Source: Azotobacter chroococcum (GTDB lineage Bacteria; Pseudomonadota; Gammaproteobacteria; Pseudomonadales; Pseudomonadaceae). From it: a stretch of DNA of 64,000 bases. Below, piece after piece: positions 27,038-33,085 of this stretch. The translations under genes were made by a program, and so were the position numbers. The stretch covers positions 62,001 through 126,000 of the forward strand of contig NZ_SMMU01000003.1 in NCBI RefSeq assembly GCF_004339665.1, given 5' to 3'. Positions within the stretch are counted from its first letter, which is position 1. Each line of letters begins with the position of its first letter. The notes beneath the pieces were generated by a model that did no database searches, was not told the origin of the DNA, and saw nothing but the letters and a program-made list of their open reading frames with translations.

Positions 27038-28633
27038 GTGACAAAGCCATTGGCAATCCCATACCTTCGGTTCAGCAGCGGCAAACAGGCTCAAGGCAAC
27101 AGCTATGAGCGCCAACACCAAATGATCGCAGCGTGGCTTCAGCTCCACCCTGACTTTCTACTCGCCACGATGCGGTTCGAAGATCTCGGCATAAGCGGAT
27201 GGAACGGAGAACACCTTGATTACGGATTTGGCAAACTGATCGCTGCGATCAGGGAGGGGTACATACCAGCAGGGAGTGTTGTGTTGGTTGAAGCAATAGA
27301 TCGTATTGGACGGCTTCAGCCGATTGAAATGATCAGGCATTTGTCCAACATACTATCGAATGGCGTCAATATCATTACGCTTGACGATGGGATTGAATAC
27401 ACAAAGGACAGCGTTAACGGTCAGCACTTGTTCTTATTGGCTGCTAAAGTGCAGCAGGCGAACTTATTCAGCGAGAACTTATCTCGCCGAGCCACTGCAT
27501 CATGGGACGCGAAACGGAAACAGGCCGACAGGGGCGAACCTGTTAAACGTCGTTTACCCATCTGGATCAACCCAGACAACACACTAAATCAAGATATAGC
27601 ACCTATAGTTGTAGAGATATTCGAGCTATATGCCAGTGGATTCGGCACAAGACGGATTCAGCACCGTATTAAACAACGCTGCCAAGAGAAAGGGATCAGT
27701 ATCAAGATAAGCAACGCTGGCATCCAACATTGGGTGTCGATGAAGCTTGCTATCGGGTATTGGAACGACTCCCCGAATGTTCACCCTGCCGTGATATCCG
27801 AGGAACTATGGTGGCGTGTGCAGAAGGAGCGAGAGAGAAGAAGCAAAGGGAAGAAGCTATCTGCTCCAACTAAACATCCGCTTGCCGGGCTTGTTGTGTG
27901 TGGCGTATGCGGCTGCACATATCGAGTCAAAGCTGAAACAGGCAAAAGCAAAGTGATGCATTGCAGTCGTCGAGATGAACTCGACAACAGGAACTGCTCT
28001 AACAAAAAAGCAATCCCTGTCGCTGTACTCGAAACTGTAAGAATGATGACCGGGCTGGAATACATTGAGAAAGCCATTCTCAGCACACAGCCCTCCGTCA
28101 ATACGACGAGATTGGCAGAGATAGACCAGAAATTATCTGCACTGCACAGCCAACTCAAGAGCCTAGCCGATACGATTGTTAGTGTAGGCGCATTACCGGA
28201 GATTGTTGCCAAGGCTAGCGAACTCAAGAATGAAAGAGAGTCTCTGGAGCTTGAGCAAACCATTCTGCTGCAACAAACGGACACTACGGATATACGCTCA
28301 ATTGTGAAAGCGGAGGCAACTTTGCTACTTGATGACCCTCTCCGATTGAACGCACTGCTCCAGAAAGTCGGATATAAGATATCCGTGTTCCCTGATGCAC
28401 GGATTACTGTGGACGATCAGTCATTCCGATATGCAGGGTACGAACGAAAGACGGACAGGTTCAAGTTGATTGATTTGATGGTGGAAGTTGGGCAGCTTAT
28501 CTACATCAACAAGAATGAGAGAGAGAAGGAGGCAAGGCTTAAAGCAGTAGCCAGCACAACAAAAGATCCATCCCCCTTGCTGGTACTTATGAAAAGAAAG
28601 AATGCTTACATTAGTAAAGCTGAAAACTTATAG
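27038..28633 (+). CDS. Large serine recombinase (element integrase)
   Basis: A 531-residue large serine recombinase with a GTG start. The resolvase domain (about 1-150) begins IPYLRFSSGKQAQGNSYERQ, with the nucleophile Ser13 and the arginines of the active site (for example EAIDRIGRL). The recombinase domain lies around 165-275 and a zinc ribbon (CGVCGCTYRV...CSRRD...NCSN) around 290-330. A coiled-coil/hinge region and C-terminal domain follow. It catalyses attP x attB integration. It is the only gene beside attL, the usual position. The codon use is unlike the flanking core genes. Confidence 0.92.
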   Translation: MTKPLAIPYLRFSSGKQAQGNSYERQHQMIAAWLQLHPDFLLATMRFEDLGISGWNGEHLDYGFGKLIAAIREGYIPAGSVVLVEAIDRIGRLQPIEMIRHLSNILSNGVNIITLDDGIEYTKDSVNGQHLFLLAAKVQQANLFSENLSRRATASWDAKRKQADRGEPVKRRLPIWINPDNTLNQDIAPIVVEIFELYASGFGTRRIQHRIKQRCQEKGISIKISNAGIQHWVSMKLAIGYWNDSPNVHPAVISEELWWRVQKERERRSKGKKLSAPTKHPLAGLVVCGVCGCTYRVKAETGKSKVMHCSRRDELDNRNCSNKKAIPVAVLETVRMMTGLEYIEKAILSTQPSVNTTRLAEIDQKLSALHSQLKSLADTIVSVGALPEIVAKASELKNERESLELEQTILLQQTDTTDIRSIVKAEATLLLDDPLRLNALLQKVGYKISVFPDARITVDDQSFRYAGYERKTDRFKLIDLMVEVGQLIYINKNEREKEARLKAVASTTKDPSPLLVLMKRKNAYISKAENL

Positions 28634-28655
28634 AAGAGAGTGAGCACTCTCCCGA

Positions 28656-28868
28656 CCAGACGGAATCAGATTCGTGGCTTGTCAGTCAGGCGTGCACGCT
28701 ACTGCCGGCTATAATCATGGGTTCACAGCCTGTTGGTCTGAGGTGGCTATGGATATCGTCGTCCTAACTGTCGGTTTGACGATGACTTTCTTGCTGATCG
28801 CTTTGATCGAACACTAAGCCGGTCAGCGTTCCGCTCCTATGCAGTGCTCTGTCTTCATTGATGAATCG
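28656..28868 (+). repeat. 213-bp direct repeat, copy 1
   Basis: This copy runs from CCAGACGG to GATGAATCG and matches 29073-29285, which has exactly the same length, with scattered substitutions. Shared blocks include GGCTTGTCAGTCAGGCG, GCACGCTACTGCC, CTGTTGGTCTGAGGTGGCT and GTCAGCGTTCCG. It contains one micropeptide gene and its leader. TATAAT at 28710-28715 is a possible -10 box. Confidence 0.85.
28749..28817 (+). CDS. 22-residue hydrophobic micropeptide A
   Basis: An ATG preceded by CTGAGGTGGCT (GAGG site) opens a 22-codon frame, MDIVVLTVGLTM then TFLLIALIEH, stop TAA. It is a single membrane helix with a charged LIEH end. Compared with the copy at 29165, 13 of 22 residues are identical and the others are mostly conservative, with no length change. 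This suggests selection for a protein. It resembles KdpF-like or type I toxin-like mini membrane proteins in form only. The function is unknown. Confidence 0.55.
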   Translation: MDIVVLTVGLTMTFLLIALIEH

Positions 28869-28922
28869 TTCCATCAAATCTCAGATTTACCTGTTGCGAT
28901 AGGGCATGCTGGCGCTGAAAGC

Positions 28923-28959
28923 AAAAAGCCCTCAATCACCGGTCGGACGAAAGAGGGCT
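28923..28959 (-). terminator. Minus-strand rho-independent terminator
   Basis: On the minus strand AGCCCTC pairs with GAGGGCT and is followed by TTTTTGC. It lies between the two 213-bp repeats and would end a transcript running leftward, antisense to micropeptide B or from the resolvase side. Confidence 0.65.
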
Positions 28960-29072
28960 AGTGCGTGTGCATGTACTCCGTACTTGCAACAGCCACGCGG
29001 GAGATACGGCTTCCGATCCGAGCCGCCATTACACACCCTGTTGATTACAATCATATGACCCCACTCCCGCCG

Positions 29073-29285
29073 CCAGACGGAGTCCGATTCGCGGCTTGTC
29101 AGTCAGGCGCGCACGCTACTGCCAGCTATAGTCATTGCTCGCAGCCTGTTGGTCTGAGGTGGCTATGGACTATGTCATCCTGTCAGTTGCACTGGCGATG
29201 GTCTTCTTTCTGATTGCCTTGATCGAGCACTAAGCCTGTCAGCGTTCCGTTTCTATGCCACCTTTCTGTCTTCTTTGCTGAATCG
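29073..29285 (+). repeat. 213-bp direct repeat, copy 2
   Basis: The second copy of the repeat at 28656-28868, same length, with TATAGT in place of TATAAT and the same GAGGTGGCT-ATG context. It holds micropeptide B. Confidence 0.85.
29165..29233 (+). CDS. 22-residue hydrophobic micropeptide B
   Basis: The frame reads MDYVILSVALAM then VFFLIALIEH, stop TAA, with the same GAGG ribosome site as micropeptide A. One transmembrane helix is predicted by inspection. Conservation of start, length, hydrophobic pattern and the LIALIEH end between the copies, despite nucleotide drift, argues that both are translated. It has no recognised family. Confidence 0.55.
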   Translation: MDYVILSVALAMVFFLIALIEH

Positions 29286-29347
29286 ATTCGGCATTCTGCA
29301 TGTCTTAGGTGTATACGATTACCCAGATTGCTGCTGTGGAGGTCTAT

Positions 29348-29428
29348 ATGGATGTTGAACTGCCCTTCTGGGCGTTGCTCTCGGTGGTTGCCATTGCCGG
29401 TGTGATGTGGGAGGCACGGGCTAGGTAG
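29348..29428 (+). CDS. 26-residue membrane micropeptide C
   Basis: An ATG four bases after a perfect GGAGGT site opens MDVELPFWALLSVVAIAG followed by VMWEARAR, stop TAG. It has one hydrophobic helix with a positively charged end. It lies 114 bases after micropeptide B on the same strand and may be a divergent member of the same set. No homolog is recognised. Confidence 0.5.
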   Translation: MDVELPFWALLSVVAIAGVMWEARAR

Positions 29429-29474
29429 AGTTGTGTCGAACCCACCTTGAACAGATTCCGACCCCCTTCGATCT

Positions 29475-29642
29475 GTGCTAGCGCTGGAGACATTGGCCCC
29501 ACTGCAGGAAGAACTGAAGCTGTTGCGTGAGGAGCAGCAGGCGACCCGGACAGAGAATCGGCTACTGCGTGATGAGGTAGAGAGCTGCGGGAAGCGTTGC
29601 TGCGGATCGAGCAACAAACCAGCCCGGCGGAAAGGGGAATAA
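29475..29642 (+). CDS. Small coiled-coil protein (hypothetical)
   Basis: A 55-codon frame with a possible GTG start encodes a heptad-rich helix (LAPLQEELKLLREEQQATRT, then ENRLLRDEVE) and a basic Cys-containing tail. The ribosome site is poor and the start is uncertain. It could be the remnant of a longer gene. The next 280 bases (29643-29922) show no supported gene. Confidence 0.35.
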   Translation: MLALETLAPLQEELKLLREEQQATRTENRLLRDEVESCGKRCCGSSNKPARRKGE

Positions 29643-29922
29643 CCGCCGAGCTGACCCTCCTTAAGGAGAGAATCCCAGCGTCTTGCCTTGCTGGGGATCA
29701 CCCTATGCACCCTAATGGGGGCTTTTCGAGCATAGGTGCGACTATCAAGCAAAGCCGAGCGCCACTCATCGACTGGTCAGCTTCGAGGAATAATCCACCC
29801 CCCGCCAGCACCAGAACAGATTCAAGGGGCAGGCTGTTGATGCCGATTTCCCGAATATCCGGGAACAACACTTAATGCCGCCCCTACTCCCGCTCGATGC
29901 CGGCTAATGATTTCAAATTATC

Positions 29923-30465
29923 CTACATGGCCAGCTTCACACGTTGCACAGTGCTCACTCCGACCTTGAGATGATCGGCTGTCTTGCGGATCGACATACC
30001 GGATTCAAGGGCCTCCCTGATCGCCTGAGTATCTACGCGAGGCTTCCCACCTTTGTACTTGCCCGCCTTCTTGGCCTGTTGCACGCCCTCCCGCTGGCGC
30101 TCCAATGCCATCTTCCGTTCGAACTGATACACCGCTCCCAGCATGGACAACATCAGCTCCTGCATGGCGTTGGCTTCGCCCGTGAAGCTCAAGCCCTCCT
30201 TGTTGAACCGAACTGCGACACCTTTCGCGTTGAACATCTTCACCAGCGACAAGAGGTCTTCGAGGTTACGGGCCATCCGGCTAATGTCGTGGACTAGCAC
30301 TGTGTCGCCTTCCCGCACGTACTCGATCAGTGCCTGGAGAGCAGGACGATTCGTATCCTTGCCGCTGCACTTGTCCTCGAACACCTTGTCCAGAGAGACA
30401 CCATCAAGCTGGCGCTCAGTGTTCTGATCTACCGTGCTAACACGAACATACCCAACCTGTGCCAT
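29923..30465 (-). CDS. Small serine recombinase (resolvase/invertase family)
   Basis: A 180-residue resolvase. GYVRVSTVDQNTERQL places the catalytic Ser at residue 10. VHDISRMARNLEDLL and FERKMALERQREGVQQAKKAGKYKG (written here in two motifs) complete the catalytic domain, and SIRKTADHLKVGVSTVQRVK is the C-terminal helix-turn-helix. The start at 30465 was preferred over 30504 because AGGAG lies 8 bases before it. It could resolve multimers or invert DNA within the element, or act on the integrated copy. Confidence 0.88.
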   Translation of the reverse strand: MAQVGYVRVSTVDQNTERQLDGVSLDKVFEDKCSGKDTNRPALQALIEYVREGDTVLVHDISRMARNLEDLLSLVKMFNAKGVAVRFNKEGLSFTGEANAMQELMLSMLGAVYQFERKMALERQREGVQQAKKAGKYKGGKPRVDTQAIREALESGMSIRKTADHLKVGVSTVQRVKLAM

Positions 30466-30820
30466 CTGCCTGCTCCTGTGTTCATCTAAATCTAAGATGT
30501 GCACAGAGTATCTGTGTTCATTGGCAAAAACAACGCTGATGAATACGCAATGACAGCCGTTTCGTATTCATTCGGCTGTATTCGACAGGCTATACCCGGT
30601 TGGACACAGTCGAGGAGGCCAGACAGAGGAAAAGGATGGTGGGCAGTAGCCGATAAAAGAAGAAGCCGGCGATGCTGCTGGAGGGCAACATGCCGGCTGA
30701 GAGTGCTATAGAAGCACAAAGCACAGTGAATGGATTCAGTGTAGCCGGATCAAAGACGATGTCGACGTGGCAGGGTGTCTCTGTGACAGGGGGACTCAGC
30801 AGCACAATGCTTCCATTGGA
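30466..30820. other. 355-base stretch without a secure gene
   Basis: It is mostly open on the minus strand as a hydrophobic frame (30590-30805: IAGFFFYRLLPTILFLCLAS), but that frame has no ribosome site and contains the terminator-like hairpin at 30650-30698. I do not call it a gene. Confidence 0.35.
30650..30698 (-). terminator. Terminator-like hairpin on the minus strand
   Basis: AGCCGGC and GCCGGCT pair across a 21-base loop. On the minus strand a T-rich tract (TTCTTCTTTTATC) follows. It would end the minus-strand small-gene transcript before the resolvase. Confidence 0.45.
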
Positions 30821-30928
30821 TCACTGGGATAGCGGGGGGATCGTCTGGTTAAGCAATTCAGCACAGGAGACCCCGAAACATGCGGCTCCCAGCGTCCCCC
30901 ATCGTGCAATCAGGCTGAAATACCACAC
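30821..30928 (-). CDS. 35-residue small protein with one hydrophobic segment
   Basis: A GTG start overlaps the stop of the preceding small frame (TAGTG) and opens WYFSLIARWGTLGAACFGVS followed by CAELLNQTIPPLSQ. The overlap suggests translational coupling. No family is recognised. The call rests on the overlap and reading direction with the rest of the minus-strand operon. Confidence 0.35.
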   Translation of the reverse strand: MWYFSLIARWGTLGAACFGVSCAELLNQTIPPLSQ

Positions 30929-31059
30929 TAATTGAGTAGGGTATTCAGGGCCTTTCGAGCCTGTTTTCGCTCCGTGATCATCTGCCCCACCAAGGCTGTG
31001 ATGCGCTCCAAGCTGTACGGGACAGGCTGAGGCTGGGGGGTGTTTATCGCTTGCGACAA
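30928..31059 (-). CDS. 43-residue small basic/helical protein
   Basis: The frame uses a TTG start about 8 bases after AAGAGG. It reads SQAINTPQPQPVPYSLERIT then ALVGQMITERKQARKALNTL and ends LN. A proline-rich start precedes an amphipathic, basic helix. It overlaps the next small gene at TAGTG. No homolog is recognised. The TTG start makes this tentative. Confidence 0.35.
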   Translation of the reverse strand: MSQAINTPQPQPVPYSLERITALVGQMITERKQARKALNTLLN

Positions 31060-31085
31060 AGTGTTGTCCCTCTTGGGAAGAACAA

Positions 31086-31331
31086 ATGTTGCAGCTCAAC
31101 GCAGCGTGCAAGCGCAAAAGCAAGAGCGGGCCAGATTGTCATCTGTATATCTGGCCCAATAACTCAACATGCTTCGCATGTAGGGGGGTGAATACTTGTC
31201 ACCAACTGCGACACTGGCATTCGCTCTCGCGAAGCGAGGCGAGCCTTACATGCAAAGCATGTGGCTGGGATAACTCCACATGTTTCACATGTAGCCGGGA
31301 TAACGCTGCATGCATGGCATGCGGGGAGTAA
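31086..31331 (+). CDS. Possible 81-residue CxxC-repeat protein (plus-strand reading)
   Basis: The frame ends in a cysteine series spaced 10 residues apart: TCKACGWDNS, TCFTCSRDNA, ACMACGE, with an earlier STCFACRG. The repeats would suit zinc knuckles. However, the same palindromic DNA gives CxxC repeats on the other strand, so coding on this strand is not proven. The ribosome site before the ATG is weak. Confidence 0.3.
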   Translation: MLQLNAACKRKSKSGPDCHLYIWPNNSTCFACRGVNTCHQLRHWHSLSRSEASLTCKACGWDNSTCFTCSRDNAACMACGE

Positions 31332-31463
31332 AGTTGTGTGCTCACGCACACGGAGGAAATAGAGTGCAACTGACCAGATCAATCCTTGAAGTCGGGTTAC
31401 AGAAATTAGGCGGACAAATTCAGTTGCAGATAGCAACTGCGGGGCTTTCAGAGGGGAGGCCAT
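31164..31463 (-). CDS. Possible CxxC-repeat extension downstream of the HNH-like gene (minus-strand reading)
   Basis: The frame lies directly after the HNH-like gene, in the same frame, separated only by TGA GGT before ATG. It reads MASPLKAPQLLSATEF at the start and ends in ACHACSVIPATCETCGVIPA, TCFACKAR and TCEAC. It could be reached by reinitiation or readthrough. It competes with the plus-strand reading of the same DNA, and at most one may be real. Confidence 0.3.
   Translation of the reverse strand: MASPLKAPQLLSATEFVRLISVTRLQGLIWSVALYFLRVREHTTLLPACHACSVIPATCETCGVIPATCFACKARLASRERMPVSQLVTSIHPPTCEAC
31167..31322. repeat. Array of four RCATGY hairpins, three at 30-bp period
   Basis: Four 15-base inverted repeats begin at 31167, 31248, 31278 and 31308: ACATGC-TTC-GCATGT, ACATGC-AAA-GCATGT, ACATGT-TTC-ACATGT and GCATGC-ATG-GCATGC. 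The last three are exactly 30 bases apart, and after the second and third units comes GGCTGGGATAACTCC or AGCCGGGATAACGCT. They could be protein binding sites, RNA hairpins, or codons for CxxC repeats. Confidence 0.75.
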
Positions 31464-31528
31464 ACCTCAGAATGGCAGACTACGATCAAACTCCTCCATC
31501 TCCGCAGCACTCCAGACCTTCGGCTTGA
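31364..31528 (+). CDS. Possible 54-residue protein
   Basis: A GTG preceded at 7 bases by GGAGG opens QLTRSILEVGLQKLGGQIQL and runs to TGA at 31528, overlapping the end of the convergent HNH-like gene. A small hairpin (GTGTGCTCACGCACAC) lies just before the ribosome site. The good ribosome site is the only support. Confidence 0.3.
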   Translation: MQLTRSILEVGLQKLGGQIQLQIATAGLSEGRPYLRMADYDQTPPSPQHSRPSA

Positions 31529-32534
31529 AGGCTTCACGCTCTGCATCCCTGATCCGCTCTAACTCCCGCAGGAAGTCATGCACGCAGGCACCATGCAGCA
31601 CCTCGAACTGAAGTTGTCGCAGCTCTTTGGGGATGTGCGGGTAACCTCCTAGACGGTTGACATAGGCAATCACCTCAGCGGCATAGCCGGCAAAGACTTC
31701 CTCCAGCTTCAATAGCTCAGGCCGATACCGGGCGAGTCTACGGAGTTCACGTAGAGCCATATCCTCGGGCTCGATACATGCTGCCCTGCTAGATATATCG
31801 AAGCCACTTTCCTTACCGTCCTTGATCTGAGACTGCAATTGACTGAGCTGCTGAGTCGTCATCTCGGCCAGCTTCTCCTGCGGCGGAATGCGTTCATCCG
31901 GGCAACTCTGCAACCACATCGTTAGTACCTGGCGCCTAGATGGCTGGAGCTTCGCTTTCACTGCAAGTTGGGCAACCAGCTCTCCGCCAAGGTACTCGAC
32001 AATCCTGTCGGCAATAGTCTTAATTGGCTCCTCCTCATCAACCCTCCACTTCGGAAGGAGACGAACACGGGGAATACTCATGCCAGCATTACCAAGCAAC
32101 TTATTCCCGTGATTCTGATTGTGCTCCTTCAGGCCCACAACCAAATTGCCAGCATGTAGCATCCCGATATGAGTCGGATGTGACACGGGAAATATGTGGC
32201 AGACTGAATATTTGTTCACACTTCCAAGCAAGTTGCCACGGAGACGCAGAGCATAGACCTCATGCAGTTCAAGTAGCGATTCTAGAGTGTGGCCTTGCAA
32301 CACCTGGATTGTCCCTGCACGCTTGCATTCTTGAGCAAGGAAGGTAAAGAACGGGGAAGATTCAGCGCGATATAGCCGCTTCTTTTTGATAGAGCGCTGC
32401 TGCTGACGCTTGTAAGCTTTACGGCAAGTGTCACAGCAAAACTCTGCGGTTTTGCGCTTGAACTCAAACGGAGTGAGACAATGCTTGCAAAGGCGGGTGT
32501 TAGTCGGTGTTACGGATGCTGCTGCTGGATTCAT
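31467..32534 (-). CDS. Zinc-finger protein with an HNH-like nuclease motif (uncharacterised)
   Basis: A 355-residue protein. Residues about 16-45 form a CxxC...CxxxC finger (CKHCLTPFEF...CCDTCRKAYKRQ). Near residue 110 the block VCHIFPVSHPTHIG, then LHAGNLVVGLKEHNQNHGNK, has the H-I-x-P-x-S...NL...N..HGN spacing of HNH endonucleases. The C-terminal half is helical and charged. It starts with ATG after GAGGT and overlaps the preceding gene by 35 bases. The same finger pattern occurs in the 50-residue gene of the operon. I infer a DNA-binding nuclease. The family is not recognised with certainty. Confidence 0.65.
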   Translation of the reverse strand: MNPAAASVTPTNTRLCKHCLTPFEFKRKTAEFCCDTCRKAYKRQQQRSIKKKRLYRAESSPFFTFLAQECKRAGTIQVLQGHTLESLLELHEVYALRLRGNLLGSVNKYSVCHIFPVSHPTHIGMLHAGNLVVGLKEHNQNHGNKLLGNAGMSIPRVRLLPKWRVDEEEPIKTIADRIVEYLGGELVAQLAVKAKLQPSRRQVLTMWLQSCPDERIPPQEKLAEMTTQQLSQLQSQIKDGKESGFDISSRAACIEPEDMALRELRRLARYRPELLKLEEVFAGYAAEVIAYVNRLGGYPHIPKELRQLQFEVLHGACVHDFLRELERIRDAEREAFKPKVWSAAEMEEFDRSLPF

Positions 32535-32685
32535 GGGCTACCTCATTATTTTGGGCACTGTTAATCATGTCGTCGTACTCTTTGTTCACTAGGATGTTGA
32601 CCAAGTGTGTAATCGTTGCGTGGCCATAATGGTCTTTCAGAGCAATCAGCCGCTGGGCTGTCACTTCATTCAGATTCACTCTCAT
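32500..32685 (-). CDS. 61-residue ribbon-helix-helix-like protein
   Basis: A short protein starting MRVNLNEVTAQRLIALKDHY, followed by GHATITHLVNILVNKEYDDM. The pattern of one beta-strand and two helices suggests an Arc/MetJ-type DNA-binding fold. A good AAGGAAACAG site precedes the ATG. It overlaps the upstream zinc-finger gene by 20 bases and the downstream HNH-like gene by 35, so the three form one tightly coupled operon. It may be the regulator of this operon. Confidence 0.6.
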   Translation of the reverse strand: MRVNLNEVTAQRLIALKDHYGHATITHLVNILVNKEYDDMINSAQNNEVAHESSSSIRNTD

Positions 32686-32818
32686 GTTCTGTTTCCTTCT
32701 GTTGTAGTTTCATTCTATATAACTTCATGCGGCACTTAGGGCTGCACGTTGTTCTTGTACTTTGTCTTGTCTGCATAGCACTTCTGCAGACGGCACATCG
32801 TCGCAAGACTGTTGCCAT
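32666..32818 (-). CDS. 50-residue zinc-finger protein
   Basis: The frame begins MATVLRRCAVCRSAM and continues CSPKCRMKLYRMKLQQ. The finger C-x2-C-x13-C-x3-C-R-x4-R matches the N-terminus of the 355-residue HNH-like protein. GGAGG four bases before ATG fixes the start. An upstream start at 32896 would run through the terminator hairpin and is not preferred. It is the first gene of the operon. Confidence 0.6.
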   Translation of the reverse strand: MATVLRRCAVCRSAMQTRQSTRTTCSPKCRMKLYRMKLQQKETEHESESE

Positions 32819-32860
32819 AGGGCCTCCTTCAAGTTGGATGACAGTAAAAGTGTGGGGACG

Positions 32861-32885
32861 AACAAAACCCAAGCCGCAGCTTGGG
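32861..32885 (-). terminator. Rho-independent terminator or attenuator before the zinc-finger operon
   Basis: On the minus strand CCCAAGC-TGCG-GCTTGGG is followed by TTTTGTT. It lies 43 bases upstream of the first operon gene. Transcripts entering from the truncated hcp would end here, so it may insulate or attenuate the operon. Confidence 0.7.
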
Positions 32886-33085
32886 TAGTTCACCACACAG
32901 GAATTTGGAATTGGGTTGCTGGCACTGTGGCTGGAGCAACCACACCCGGACGGGGCCAGCAGTACGTCTTCTCTGACCAGATTATGATTCTCTCACGCTG
33001 ATTGCTAAAAGTCAATAGCATACATGCAATTAGTAGAAAAAATTTATCACAGAATCTGTTGGTATGTGGTAGCGATGCGGAAATA

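Noticed and set aside
29597-29875. A 92-codon plus-strand frame in the element
   Set aside because: No ribosome site, proline- and serine-rich composition without domain features, and overlap with the coiled-coil frame.
30590-30805. A 71-codon hydrophobic minus-strand frame
   Set aside because: No ribosome site, and it contains a terminator-like hairpin. It is noted only as a possibility.
31260-31320. DnaA boxes in the hairpin array (TTATCC followed by ACATG)
   Set aside because: The sequence is TTATCCCAGCCACATG, which does not match TTATNCACA; no replication gene is present.
31167-31322. The 30-bp-period array as a CRISPR
   Set aside because: The units are short palindromes with near-identical in-between sequence, not repeats with unique spacers, and no cas genes are near.
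31164-31463. Selenoprotein by TGA readthrough after the HNH-like gene
   Set aside because: No SECIS-like hairpin could be seen right after the TGA, and termination is the simple reading.
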